From contig OY747704.1 in assembly GCA_963556495.2 (NCBI GenBank), forward strand, positions 285,001 to 349,000: DNA of 64,000 nucleotides. Reading direction: 5' to 3'. A program made the translations under genes and the position numbers. The notes beneath the pieces were generated by a model. The model did no database searches. It was given only the letters and a program-made list of their open reading frames with translations, and had not been told where the DNA came from. Each line of letters opens with the position of its first letter. The first letter of the stretch is position 1. This document shows, one piece after another, positions 1-37,699 of the stretch. Source of the stretch: Valencia hispanica. Its lineage: Eukaryota; Chordata; Actinopteri; Cyprinodontiformes; Valenciidae.

Positions 1-794
1 AGACTAATCTTCAAAAAAAAGACTGGATTTTTTTTTTTTAGAAAGTCACTTAAATAATAATTACAGACTGCTTTAGTATTTGCCTATTAATGCAATCACA
101 AAGATCTGTAATGCATATTCTAGCATGTGTGGGGTTCTGTCAGGAAAGTCACTAGCGATGCTGAACAAAAACTGAACAAAAAAAACAAACATTGTAAAGC
201 AAACTGTCAGAACTTTGCTCATGACATGGCAAATCAAAAGTCACATGACACATCAAAAGTTTGCATGAGGCTTTTACTCACAGACGTCCTTTGCCTTGCT
301 GTGCTTACTATCACTCTCATGCTTACGGCGCAGTATTGGGGCAGAAATTAAGACTACTTCCCTGCCGCAGGTGGCTATATCCATTCCGAAGCCAGCAACT
401 GATCGGACTATTGATAGGCCGGCATCGGCAACTGAGAGCTAGAGAGCTCACTAGTGATCACATTGGATAGGCTGGCCATAGCATTTGATTGGCTCGCGAC
501 TAGCATTCCTAGGCTAGCCAGCCGCTTTATTAGATGTGTTTTCTTCTTCTTCCAACTTTATGGTGGTTGGGAAACAACTTGAGGTGCATTACCGTCACCT
601 TCTGGACTGCCGTGTGGAGTGGAATAGTTTTACTGACTTAAACCTCAAGTAATTAACTCTAAGTAAGTTACTCTTAAAAACAATACCCTCATGAAACTAA
701 AATATGAAAAAGATAAACCTCTGTAAAATGTAAGAAATCCAATATGGCCACCACCTGATGACATCATAATATTCAAATTAGATGAGTGAATTTA
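1..794. other. No gene recognised
   Basis: This AT-rich stretch has only short open frames with no motif I can name. It may be intergenic DNA or an intron upstream of the recognised golga7 exons. I see no clear repeat termini. Confidence 0.4.
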
Positions 795-1102
795 GTTTTT
801 CAATTCAGTTTATTTATATAGCGCAGATTCACAACAGATGTCATCTCAAGGTACGTAACAAGAAGTCATTTCAATACATTTATACAAACATTCCAATCAG
901 TTAAAAAGTTTCCTATTTAAGGAAGCATGTAGCGACGGTGGAGAGGAAAAACTCCCCTTTAAAAGGAAGAATCCTCCAACAGAACCAGGCTCAGTAGGAG
1001 CGGCCATCTGCCACGACCGTCTGGGGGTTTGAGAAGACAGAGCAGAGACACAGAAGGAACAGAAGATCTGATATGAGTACTTTCCATATTACAGAAAGTA
1101 AA
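795..1102 (-). repeat. L2-type retrotransposon 3' end, truncated copy
   Basis: The reverse complement matches the 3' UTR of the nearly complete L2 element that ends near 45945. It includes the passage about cagacggtc and gccgctcctactgagcctgg, and the terminal part reading gcgctatataaataaactga. About 100 nt of the UTR is missing between positions 930 and 945. No coding part of the element is present, as expected for 5'-truncated reverse transcription. It lies on the minus strand and ends at a TTGAA-type tail near 795. Confidence 0.85.
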
Positions 1103-1790
1103 AATCTGTTTCTATCACAAACTTTGGGTCATACTGAATATTTTTCTCGTGTGCATAACAAGCTGTACCTTGAGGCAAAACTACGGCCGCGCCTATGTGT
1201 CAAAGACGGCTCTGTCTGTGGTGAAGGCAGAGCGCGTCACGCAACATCTTATCCAGGAGAGGAGCGCAACGTTGCTTCTGCTTCGGCACTTTTAGGCACA
1301 GAGAAATCTTCGGCTCCATATATAAATTTCGTCTTCCCATTCTTGTCTACTCGGCGACTGACTTTATTTGTGCATGCATCCACAGCTTGACTTTCCCAAT
1401 TCTCCGGTTAGAACAGTCCCTTTGCGCCTCCGCTGTGACCAGGTCCGGGAACCACGGCTCAAAGATGCCTGCAGCTCGCCTGCTCAGGGCTGTTGCTTTT
1501 TCATTTTATTTTCACCTGTGGCTTCGCTTTCGGGAGTTCTGACACACTGTGTGTCACACATGTTATGCTTTAATGTGTGCATATTAAATCCAAAAGTACA
1601 AAACATTACACAAATCAAAGGATAAGGCTAGAAACACACATCAAATGTTATTATGCATCACAAAAAATTGCACTCACACACAAGTGTGCAGGCCTTTTTT
1701 TTTTCCGGCGGTGATGACGCTGAGGCGTTAAGACCCGCGGTGGGTGTCACATGATCGCGGTATGGCGGTAATCCATTTCCGCCCCAGGCC
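1103..1790. other. Unassigned region with TATA-like motif
   Basis: I recognise no gene. A TATA-like string (atatataaa) sits near 1319, followed by moderately GC-rich sequence, and CA/TG-rich sequence lies near 1540-1565 and 1670-1690. An ATGGCG followed by gta occurs at 1762-1770. It could in principle be a tiny first coding exon, but there is no independent support for that. Confidence 0.3.
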
Positions 1791-1794
1791 TAAG

Positions 1795-2462
1795 AATAAT
1801 CCCAGGTTTCTTTTTAGTACAATTACCAAAGTTACACAGTCTTAACTCTGTTGAGCCAACTATTCTCGTATCTCTCAGTAGTGATTACTTTATGGGATTC
1901 TTCATCAATAAAATTACTTCTATTAAAAATTATTCTCCCAAAGATGATTACCTCTTTCTCAGGAAATGAGGCAGCATTGGAGGGGGACTATGAAACCTCA
2001 TTTGTGTTTGGACTGTTTTGATTCAGTTAAGCTTTCGGAATTATCAAAAGTATTAGCCTCATCTAAACCTTCAACTTCCATGTTGGACCCAATCCCAACC
2101 ACTTTTTGTAAGGAAGTGTTCCCTTAGGATTCTGCCCCCATTTTAGATATGATGAATCTGTCCTTAGTAAATGGGTACGTACTACAGGAATTTAAGGTTG
2201 CTGTAGTCAAACCTTTACTTAAACCCTCTCTCGATCAAGATGACTTCATAAATTCTAGACCTATATCTAATCTTCCTGTCTTCCTGAGAAAATAGTTGCT
2301 GATCAAGTATGTGAGGATCTCAACAGTAACGACCTGTTTGTAGAGTTTCATTCAGATTTTAGAGCTCATCATGGCACTGAAACAGCACTGGTGAAAGTTA
2401 TTAATGATATTCTCATGACCTGAGATATTGGACTTGTGACTGTACTGGTCTTGTTGGATCTT
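1795..2462 (+). pseudogene. Decayed L2 ORF2 fragment (reverse transcriptase N-terminal part)
   Basis: The nucleotide sequence follows the L2 ORF2 of 43430-44110, from the segment before the RT domain through the PISNLP and FRAHH motifs to the region before the catalytic AFD motif. It carries many substitutions, indels and stops and gives no usable frame. The match stops at about 2462, where the sequence switches to the opposite orientation. It is a dead fragment of the same family as the full element at 41.0-45.9 kb, clearly older than the copy at 46.9-48.8 kb. Confidence 0.8.
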
Positions 2463-2475
2463 CCACTTCACACCA

Positions 2476-2790
2476 ACTTCTTGATTAGCATCTATTTTGT
2501 CAATTATTTTAGAAAAGAAAGGTAGATTAGATATAGGTCTAGAATTTATGAAAATACAGGGGATGTTCAGTTACTTGGAGCATCATCTCAGTCGATGCCT
2601 CCCATCCAATAGGGCATCACAACTAAGCAGGATACCAGAGCAGGTGTAGCTTCTATGGAGAGAAAAACACTGAGAACATACAAAGTTAACAGTTGAAATA
2701 ACAGAAACTAATGCAACTGGAGAGTAGTAGAGTAGCAGAGGGAAGAAAAGTGGTCAGTCTGTCCTCTGACAGTCTAAGTCTATTGAGAAT
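2476..2790 (-). repeat. L2 fragment: short RT piece joined to 3' UTR, inverted
   Basis: Positions 2476-2560 are the reverse complement of the L2 region encoding YRPISNLPF. Positions 2571-2788 are the reverse complement of the L2 3' UTR at about 45255-45500. The roughly 1.3 kb that should separate them is missing. The piece abuts a plus-strand L2 fragment head to head, so the two probably arose from separate insertions or a rearrangement. Confidence 0.75.
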
Positions 2791-3347
2791 GAGGAGTTGT
2801 AGTCATGGCCCAGTGCCCCGCCCCCGTCGGCCATGTTGTCAGGATACCCGCCAGAAGCAGAAGGCGACAAGGCGTTCATTTGTTGTTGGTATCAGAGCAG
2901 CTTAACAAATATGTGCCAGTGTTGTCTGAGTGCCTCTTTGCTGTTGCGTATTGAAATAAATTCTCGAAACAACTTTATGTGGCTTACCAGTATTTATTGA
3001 GAACTATAATATATAAGCAAATAGAAATTGCGAAATAAAATTACAAAAAGTTGAAACGGTAAACTGTGCAATTCACGTCCATACACCACGAGAAAGTTGT
3101 GAGACTGCAGGTAAAATGTTCATATTTAGTACATGTTTTCATCTGCTCCATGTGTAATGGCACAATGGAGATTCTTTGTTCAGATTGTTCAGCCTGAATA
3201 TTAACTAAAATGAATGAAAAATGAAATAATATTAAATGTTTCAGATTTTTTCAAAGTTTAAAAAACTGTCAAAGACAGAAAATAACGGGATCCCTGATTT
3301 AATGTACATTATAGTAGAATCAATTATTTGTCTTTTACTGCTTTGGA

Positions 3348-3378
3348 ATATTCCACCCGCGGGTAGCGGGTGGAATAT
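3348..3378. repeat. Perfect 13-bp inverted repeat with 5-nt loop
   Basis: The arm atattccacccgc at 3348-3360 is followed by gggta and then the exact reverse complement at 3366-3378. The GC-rich centre would form a stable hairpin in either DNA strand or in RNA. It may be the terminus or centre of a short transposon, but I cannot tell which. Confidence 0.75.
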
Positions 3379-3458
3379 AATCTCCATGTAGGTGCACGGA
3401 GGTAAAGAGTCTAGATCTCTGTCCCATTGTGCTGCAGGCAGCTCGTTATGGGTCTACA

Positions 3459-3484
3459 TTTTTTTTTTTTTTTTTTTTTTTTTT
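3459..3484. repeat. Poly-T tract (26 T)
   Basis: A homopolymer run of T lies directly before a dispersed repeat. It could be the poly-A tail of a minus-strand retroposed sequence or simple expansion. Confidence 0.8.
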
Positions 3485-3585
3485 ACGTGTCCTGTTTGGC
3501 AGTGTGGAGCTCAGAATTGGTGTCTGAGTACCAAGTAGAAGCCCAACAGATTTACTTTCACAAGCGGAGCAGTACAGCTTTTGCT
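3484..3585. repeat. Dispersed repeat, copy 1 (pair with 59113-59210)
   Basis: About 100 bp, including the block aagtagaagcccaacagatt and the following ttt-cacaag-ggagc sequence, recurs in the same orientation at 59113-59210. Both copies follow a T-rich run. The repeat family is not recognised. Confidence 0.7.
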
Positions 3586-3647
3586 ATAGTCCTCCACTTG
3601 ATATATGTGTGAAAAACCTTTATTATGAATTGTTGGGGTTTTTATTT

Positions 3648-5665
3648 CCTGATGTTATGGACACGGAGACGGAAAATTAAGGAGAAGGAAGATGAAGAAG
3701 AGAGGTAGGAAACAAAAAGTCAAGAGAGAGGGTGAGTTGAAAATACAAGAGAGGAAGGGGAACAAAGAAAACACAGGAAGACATTGAAGTCTGCCTCCAT
3801 ACCCACAGGACGGCAGAGAGAGGGGGGAAAACAAAACAAAACATGAAAAAGGAACATCGACAAAACAAACCAAACATTGTGAACTAAGAATTACACAACC
3901 ACATCACACAAAAATAGATATAAAAATACAACAACAATGTCACAGAAAAACTCATGGTACCGATTAATCAAGCTCTAGTAATGATAACCTCAGCCCAAGA
4001 ATATATCCTTAAACACCAGAGACCCCACATCTATGTGTGTGTGTTAGCATGCTGGTGCATATAAGGTTTCTCCATAAGATAGTTGGTGTGAGTAGGCATC
4101 AATCCGTCTCCCAGGAATCGATGCAGACATGAAGGAGATCGGAGCAAAGACGTCCAAAGGACCCCCAGAGCCCCAGGCGGACCCGGTGGGGCCGACCGCA
4201 TCCCCCAAGAGTGGAGCAAAGGAGAACCCCAGGGGAACGTCCAGCGGCTACTATGCAGGGGCCCAGGGGCAGCAGTGACGAGCCCACGGGCCCCGCCGGC
4301 AACCGGAGTATTAGCCGGGGCTCAGGGGCACCCCACCCCCCAGCAGGGACCCGACAAGGGACCGGCCGACGAGGGGCCCCCAGCACTGCAGGGGCCGCCG
4401 CCGGCCGCCACTCGCCGCCACCACCCTAGGCCAATCCCCACCGCCAACATCCCAGCGCCCCACCCCTGCCCTACGTCGGGGTGCCCCACCATTAGGCGCA
4501 GGGGACAGACAGCATCCCCAGGCCGGGCTCAGCCAGCATCTGGACACCAAGTTGTACCAGCTCCCGGGTCCTGATCCCGCACAACGCAGAGCGCCGACAC
4601 CAGGCATCCAACGAGGGCCAGGGCCGGTCCAACCTGCCAATGAACCGACCACGCACGGTGCGCACAGAACAGGTGATCAAACGAGCAGAGACGCCGGATC
4701 TGCATCCCACAGAGCCACCGAGCAGGCACCACCCAACAATCCCAAACCTGGCACCCCTAAAAGAGGTGCCCCAACCAACCAAAGGAAGATATCGGCCGAG
4801 CGCATCGGCCGACCGACACACCGGCCCCCCCAGGCCAGGCACGCACCAGGTCCGAACCGGATTGACCACCGATGCACCGGCAGGCAGGGGCCCCCGTCAC
4901 CGGCGGGGAGTGACGGAGGGAAAATAGGCCCCCCATTAAGTGTAAGGCCTGAGGTGAGCCAGGCGAGGGGGCAGACCAAGATCCAACCTGACAGGTAGAC
5001 AAAGACATACAGACACAGTCATACGTTCCCTCCCTCTTAAACACATACATTCTCACTGACTCACCAAGACACCCCAAAAAATGACGCTGTACCCTCACTC
5101 ACACACCCCATACACACTTTATGCTCCCAGGTCCAGGTACCGATGCCCCAGTAGAGCCACCAGCCCCCGGACCCGGGAGATGGACCCCCTACTTTCTAGG
5201 ACAGAGACAAGCAGACCGCCAAGGGCCCCACTGTGGCAAAGCAGCCCGACAGCCCAGGACCCCGACCAGACCGCCTGTTCCTCCTCTGGACCCCAACCCC
5301 TGATGGCCCGTAGCGAACAGGGGTGTGAAAAGACCCCTAGCCTCCATCCTCCCGCTTGAGTATGGTGTTGATGCATGTTGTTATAATGTGCATTTAAAAC
5401 AGAGGGGTGGGATGTGGGGAAGGCAGCCACACATCCCCCAACCCCCACCCCGAGCCCTCAGTGTCTATATGTGGTTTAACAGTGGGCACCGGCACCAGAG
5501 GTGAAGCTGATTGAACCGCTCCCCCTCTGGATGCCGAAAAGTGTGCCCACCCCAAAGTCCCTACATATGTGTCGCGTGAGAATGTTATAAGTGGGAGTGT
5601 CTAAGTTGTATATTAAAATTGGTACCCAGGACGCCACGGGATAGCGAGGAGGGAAGCAACCCTTC
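3648..5665 (-). repeat. GC-rich interspersed repeat, probably L1-associated
   Basis: This roughly 2-kb stretch starts purine-rich (3655-3880) and becomes very GC-rich from 4130 to 5350. Its reverse complement matches 34250-34720 over several blocks, including the one around catcgattcctgggag and the one around ggtttctccat. A segment at 3690-3825 also recurs at 17555-17660. It directly abuts minus-strand L1 ORF2 sequence, so I infer it is an L1 3' region or an element inserted there. The long overlapping open frames on both strands arise from GC richness and have no recognisable domains. I do not call them genes. Confidence 0.6.
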
Positions 5666-6572
5666 CCATAAGTGATATGGGTAGGGATTTCCATCTAGCA
5701 AGATCATCTTCCACTTTTTTAAAAAGTGGGATGTAGTTTAGCTTTATTAAATCTGCCAGTCTTGGTGAGACATTGATACCTAAATAGGTAATATTCCCTG
5801 ACTGCAGTTGTGTATTAGTTGGATTCTGGACAGAACAATTGATTGGAAGAACTGTAGATTTTAACCAATTTATAGAATAATCTGAAACATTTGAGTAAGA
5901 GTTTATCAACCCGATTACCTGAGAGAAAGAGGTTTGTGAATGCTGGAGAAAAAGTAATACATCATCTGCATAAAGACTGATTTTATGTACTATGTTATTG
6001 CATTTTATGCCTTTAATATTGTGAGTTTGCCTGATTGCTGCAGCTAGTGGTTCAATAAAAATAGCGAACAGGGAGGGAGAGAGAGGACATCCCTGCCTGG
6101 TACCTCTCTGAAGATAAAACCTAGATGATGTTTGGTTATTAGTCCTGATACATGCTGTTGGTGAACTGTATACTATTTTCAACCAGTTTATAAAAGAATT
6201 TCCAAAGCCAAATTTATGTAAGGTTACAAATAAGAATTTCCAGTTAACTCTATCAAATGCTTTTTCTGCATCTAAAGATAATATATTAGTTTTAATGTTT
6301 TTACAGTAAGAAAAATCTATTAAATCTATTAATCTACGTGAATTTGTGGATGAATGTCTCCCTTTAATAAAACCAGTTTGATCAGGATGTATTATAAGAA
6401 GGGTTACTTTCTCTATGCTTTTTGCGAGGGCGTTGCAGATTATTTTAAGATCAACATTAATAAGGGATATGGGACGATAGCTGGTGGGAAACAAAGGGTC
6501 TTTACCTGATTTTAGTAGAAGTGTTGTAACTACTAATAATAAATATTTGTTGTCTGGTTTTCTGAGCATCAA
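5666..6572 (-). pseudogene. L1-clade ORF2 fragment: reverse transcriptase domain
   Basis: A 319-codon minus-strand frame (5613-6572) carries RT motifs in order: SYRPISL, DQTGFIKGRH, LDAEKAFDRV, RQGCPLSPSLF and the catalytic YADD box. Family knowledge places this pattern (PLSP, EPLAAAIR, LPISLMGR) in the L1/Tx1 group of non-LTR retrotransposons. Similarity stops after the LMGR motif near 5670, so the C-terminal part is missing. The upstream part of the same ORF lies at 7934-8945, separated by an insertion of about 1.36 kb. The RT core itself has no stop codon. The element is dead because it is truncated at both ends and interrupted. Confidence 0.85.
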
Positions 6573-7933
6573 TAATTATAATCAATAATTTAATATTAAT
6601 ATAATTATTGATGACGTTCGAGTTTAGATTTCGGGGCACCAATCTCATAAATGAGATAATTTTAATTAAACCAGACTGTCAGTCTCTCTGAAAAGGCGTA
6701 GAGTTCGTCCGCGGGGTTAAAACAAACTTTACAGCACACACTGAAATAGCACAGGAAACTTCTCGATACTTAAGGGAATTTATTAATGAAATAGGTCAAC
6801 CTTACAGATTACATTTCATTCATAATTTCCATCTATTCTAACGCATGCAAAAATATAGAACAAAGTTAACGTCGAGGTAAGGGGGCATGTGTGTGCGGCT
6901 GTGTGTGCAGCGCTGTGTGTGTGGGAGACAGCGAGCGAATGAGGGGGGGTTCAGTTTAGCTCACTCAATGCGATAAATAACTCAAGTCTTATCAATTGGC
7001 GCGATCGGTTCACAAAGGAAGACCGCGTGGCAATTCAACAAAACGCTAGTTTCATTAGCAATGGTGGCTTGGACAAAGGAAACGAGGGCGACGGAGAAAG
7101 GAGATCTACTGAGGCCACGCGACCTGTCTAAACAGACACGCGCCGACCGCAGCAGACAATAAACAAACAAGGAAAAAATATACAATATAATACACTGCTT
7201 CTGGTTGCAACCAAAGTCAAATAATAAAACACAAAAAGCATGCACATTCAGGGTCGGTGTAGGGCGACAGACGACCAAGAATAACAGTGGTTACCAAGTT
7301 GACAAACTTATTGTAACCAACAGAAAACGGATATTAACCGTCAAGACCCTCTCCTCTACCCAGACCAAAGATATAAATCAGTTTAATCCTACTTGGTGGG
7401 GGCAGCTCTCCACAGTCCACGACGAAGAACGTAGAAAGTGTCCAGTTTAAAGGAGCGGATTTGCGCAAAACCGAGGTCGGAAAAGCGGACGTCCGACTTT
7501 TAGGCGCTAAGGGACTCAGGCCTGTTTTCAATAGAGCTCAGATGGCCAGCGGACTACCTGGTTGAACATACAGGAAAGTCCGTTTGATCGGCCGATTCAC
7601 TTCGAAGTTTAAAAGGGAAGTTCTTCCTGGTCCAGCAGGTTTGAACGGAAAAAAGGGGAAAATGCTAGCAGTGGATTAAAGCGTCTCCTCACAGGCACCG
7701 CTTTGGGACCAAAGAGACCAATAGAGATGCTTATTTCAATATTCGCGCTGCTTTGATCAACTCTGTGATGTCATCACTGGCCACAGACCAATGAGAATGG
7801 GTTGAGGGCAGCGCAATGGGTGCTGGGAGATGCAGTTCGTTCAGTGGAAGGATGCTGGGAGATGCAGTTCGTTCAGTGAAAGGATGATGGGAGATCCAGT
7901 TCGTTCAGTAAAGGCCATAGCCTCAACAGAAGA
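6573..7933 (-). mobile_element. Unidentified ~1.36-kb insertion in the L1 ORF2
   Basis: The L1 reading frame is clean on both sides but is separated here by unrelated sequence. The insertion carries no recognisable protein. Read on the minus strand it contains, near 6645, ttggtgccccgaaatct, which resembles a tRNA primer-binding site. About 1.3 kb of possible LTR sequence lies upstream of that motif. A 33-bp tandem repeat is at the other end (7819-7915) and an AT-rich hairpin at 6568-6613. I could not find an exact target-site duplication, although ctt-ct codons flank both sides. An LTR-type insertion is the best guess; a non-autonomous DNA element is possible. Confidence 0.4.
7819..7915. repeat. 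Three-copy tandem repeat, ~33 bp unit
   Basis: Three imperfect units share gctgggagatgcagttcgtt followed by cagtg-aa. They sit at the edge of the insertion in the L1 and may be part of it. Confidence 0.75.
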
Positions 7934-8945
7934 CTAATGTAGGCAGAATTCATTTGGTGGAAGTCGGCCATTTTCCTTGGTTTCCTGCAGCATTCTGTGG
8001 AATGTTGGTGCCAGAATATTCCAGAATTCTTTATAGAACTCTGCTGGAAATCCATCTGGGCCTGGAGCCTTTTTATTGGGCATGCCTTGGAGGGCCTCCT
8101 GGAGTTCAGTCGCTGTTAGTGGTGAATCCAGGGCCATCGCTTGACTTTCAGATAATTTAGGTAGTGTTATGTTACCCAAAAATTGTTCAATTTCATGATC
8201 TGATGGATTTATCTCTGGTGAGTATAAAGCCTTGTAAAATTCTTTAAATGTGTTGTTTATTCTTCCAGGATCATATACTGTATTCCCGGTCTGATTTTTA
8301 TTAGCAGATATAGTTGTTTTTTCTATATTAATTTTAAGCTGGTTAGCCAAAAATCTACCTGATTTATTACCCTGTTCAAAGTTATCTATCCTAAGTCTTT
8401 GAATTAAGAACTGGGTCTGTTTATTAATAATTTGATTTAATTCTAGCTTTGCTTTACGGATTTTGCCTAGTCTCTCCTCATCTAGAGAAGCTTCTAAGGA
8501 ATTAATAGTTTCTTCTAATTCCTGAATACGTTTTTTTTTTCCATTTTCTTTATATTTGATGAGAAAGAGATTATTTTACCTCTAATCACAGCTTTTCCTG
8601 GCTCCCAAAGAATGGATGGTGATTTACCAGGGAGGTTGTTATATTCCAAATATGAAGCCCACTCTTTTTCGAAATATTTAATAAATTCTTTATCCTTAAG
8701 TAAGGATATATTAAATCTCCAATTTTTGCTTTGAGGTGTTTCTGTTTTATTTACTAAAGTTAGAGAAACAGGAGCATGATCGCTAACAGCTATAGGGTGT
8801 ATCTCAGTGTCTGAAATGTCAGTCAACAGTGAGCTGCTGACTAACAAATAATCCAGTCGAGAATATGAATGGTGGACATTTGAGAAGAAAGTATATTTTT
8901 TGTCATTGGGGTGAAGAGATCGCCATGCATCACAAAGTCAATAAT
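7934..8945 (-). pseudogene. L1-clade ORF2 fragment: endonuclease C-terminus and linker
   Basis: Minus-strand frames at 8515-8847 and 7934-8350 encode consecutive parts of an L1 ORF2. The endonuclease end has the SDHAPVSL motif. The linker to the RT carries PNKKAPGPDGFPAEFYKEF, typical of the sequence before the RT. The frames differ, so at least one frameshift lies between 8350 and 8515. The similarity begins near 8945, upstream of HGDLFTP, so the N-terminal endonuclease half is absent. It continues into the RT part at 5666-6572 once the intervening insertion is skipped. Confidence 0.85.
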
Positions 8946-9689
8946 CGCTCATGTACTGTTTGATGGGTCAACATTTCTGCTTGGCGCCCGTAGTGACTTT
9001 CTCCACGTAATGACCATTTTCTTTAGCCTGCTTCTCCATTTCTTCTTAATGTTATCCGTATTTTCTCAGTTTAAATGCGTAATTCCAGTCATCTTTCCTG
9101 CTCCGTCTCTGTGTCGCTCTGACAGTGTTGCGCGTGGCAACTGACAGTGTAGCCTGACATGGCCGACGGGCTCAGACCCCACCTAAATTGTTACGTATCT
9201 TCTCATTCTCGTCACTTGTCTCCTCATTCTCAATAGCAGCATGACTACAGAGATAGCTCAGGATGACCTAAGCCACTCTAACTATAAGCTAACTATACTA
9301 TAAGCTAGCCTATAACTTTGACTATTTGAGCCAAGGAAGAAGGTCTGTTTAGATTCCAAGAATCTTTTTCCATCTGCTGGTCCAAGGTTTTCTTAATATC
9401 TGTGTTCATTTGCGTTTACATCTCTGAAGTTTAGATATGTGATTAAAATGCCACATGAGTCACCTCTCCTGCTTCTTTAACACTAATCCTCATTCATTAG
9501 CTTGATGTTATGTATAATAATCATTTTGCAGAGGACTGTTTAGAAAGCAGTTTTTTATTTTGTTATATTCCAGATGTCAGTAATGCACGTTTTACAGGGC
9601 AATCAGATATTCAGCCTGTTTAATTAGATTTAGTGCTGTGGAGCTGAGCACCACCATAGAGGGTGACATCATAATTCCTGTTTCCACAG
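8946..9689. other. No gene recognised; sequence upstream of golga7 exon
   Basis: No repeat or gene is recognised. An ATG with MADG-type codons occurs at about 9160 but has no adjacent splice donor, so I do not call it the first golga7 exon. Confidence 0.35.
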
Positions 9690-36074
<26,385 letters not shown>

Positions 36075-36780
36075 AAGCGATACCATGGTGAGTCCAACCA
36101 CAACTGCAGCCAATACTTGTTCCAGTAGTTCAGATGTTATGTTGATATATTGTGCTCAGCAAGCTAAACATTTGGACAGCATGCACATTTTTTCCCAAAG
36201 TTGTAACCGATATTTGTAACAGCTTGGCTCTGGAAGAAGGCAGTAATAAAACAAGCTGTTCTCCCCTTTTGCTCCTTTTGTCCATTGCTCTTAAAAAGAC
36301 TGCCTCCTACCCACTCGGAGACAGATCCCATATCAAAGTTAGAAGCTGTGAGTAATATTAATTAGCAACTTTTCCACTAGGATGCCTGTTTTATGGAGCC
36401 TTTTTTTAGGATAATTCTACCTCCTTCATGACTTCATATTGTTGCGGTCGATGTTTAGTCATACTGTAAATATACTTAGAGCTTGACATTTAGAACACAT
36501 GAGCAAGCCAACCTGAGCAACTAATCCAAAAAAGTGATGGACAATATCTTCATCACAGGAGTCCTCTGCATATTCTTACATGTCCTTGAGTACCTGAGGT
36601 AATTTAAATGATGACCACATTAAAAAAATCATCAGTTAAAAAGTGGCCACATTTAGAAAGAACTAGGAAGAGCTTCAGCTTTGCTTTTAAGTAGCCTGGG
36701 AGCAAGAAACAGAACAGATTTAGGCTCTAACCGTATGTCACAAGATGTACAGTTGTTAATGTTAAAGCCATAAACTTCAC

Positions 36781-37690
36781 TTTGTTTTAATGGGATTTTA
36801 TGTGAATGGCACAAAGTAGTGCATAATTGCAAAGTGAAAGGAAAGGGGTAAATGGGTTTAAACTTTTTTCTACAAATGAAAATTTATAGATCCTGTGTTG
36901 CAAATATATGCAGCACCTCTGAGTAGGTACTTGACTGAGCCACCTTTCACTTTCACAGATTGCTTATGAGATTTAGGTCAGGACTTGGACTAGACCTTTT
37001 TCACAAATTAATCTTCTTTCAATTCTAACTGGTTCCTTCTAGGATTTTAAACTCCATCCATCTGAACTCTAACCAGATTTCCCCTGCTTAACAAAATCAT
37101 CCCATGACATAAAGGACTGAATGGTCAGGCTCCTGTATACATGCTTCAGCTTTTAACAGTATACTGTCCTGCTCGAGGCCTTCAGTCCCAAGTGCAGAAC
37201 CTTATGCTGTTCCACGTGCTCGCCTAAAAACTAAGGGGGACCGGGCCTTTCAGTCTGTGGCTCCTAGACTGTGGAACAGCCTGCCCTTCTAGTTTCGCTT
37301 TTGCTGACTCTTTGGAGGTTTTCAAAAAACAACTGAAAACTGTTTTATTCATCCAGGCTTTTACTGTTTGTTTGTTTCTGTTGCTTCCTACACTTAATAC
37401 TACTTTTACTTTTGTACTTCTTTTACTACGATTTGTGTTGTTCTGCGCTTTGTGACTTTTATGTCTGTGAAAAGCGCTTCATAAATAAACTTTACTTACT
37501 GACTTACTTACACAGCATGATGCAGCCACCACTATGTTACACTTGTGGATGGTAAAAATGTCTACAAATAAAAATCTAAATTATTGTGTGCATTTGTATT
37601 CAAATCACTTTAATCTGTTACTCCAAATAAAATCCATAGCAACCAATTGCTTTAGAAGTCAGCTAACCAGTTGTAGACTATGCATTAACT
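36781..37690 (-). mobile_element. Decayed Tc1-like transposon, invaded by a LINE tail
   Basis: The blocks aatgggattttatgtg, cacaaagtagtgcataattg, gatttaggtcaggacttgga (36970-36995) and gcatgatgcagccacc (37505-37525) are characteristic of a common teleost Tc1-like family. The last two are antisense transposase sequence. Positions 37555-37660 carry the other terminal region. The interior is mostly deleted and the LINE 3' end at 37130-37515 splits it. Confidence 0.65.
37130..37515 (+). repeat. CR1/L2-type LINE 3' end inserted in Tc1
   Basis: Coding remnants (KLRGTGPFS-like, then W-L-L-D-C-G-T-A and F-K-K-Q-L-K-T) are followed by a 3' UTR and the tail aataaactttacttactgac with CTTA repeats. Tc1 sequence resumes immediately after it. 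Confidence 0.6.
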
Positions 37691-37699
37691 TCAATCTGC

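Larger units (their letters stand above)
2791..3647. other. Unassigned region with hairpin and poly-T run
   Basis: No gene is seen. It contains a perfect inverted repeat at 3348-3378, a run of 26 T at 3459-3484 and a dispersed repeat at 3484-3585, each listed separately. The rest is AT-rich and featureless. Confidence 0.4.

Noticed and set aside
1073..1390. 105-codon open frame
   Set aside because: It starts inside the inverted L2 3' UTR and has no domain or context supporting a gene.
4031..5448. Many overlapping open frames of 60-150 codons on both strands
   Set aside because: They arise from GC-rich repeat sequence, lack recognisable domains and recur in the repeat copy at 34.25 kb.
9153..9190. 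ATG GCC GAC as first golga7 exon
   Set aside because: No GT donor follows in a suitable position, and the frame runs on into unrelated sequence.
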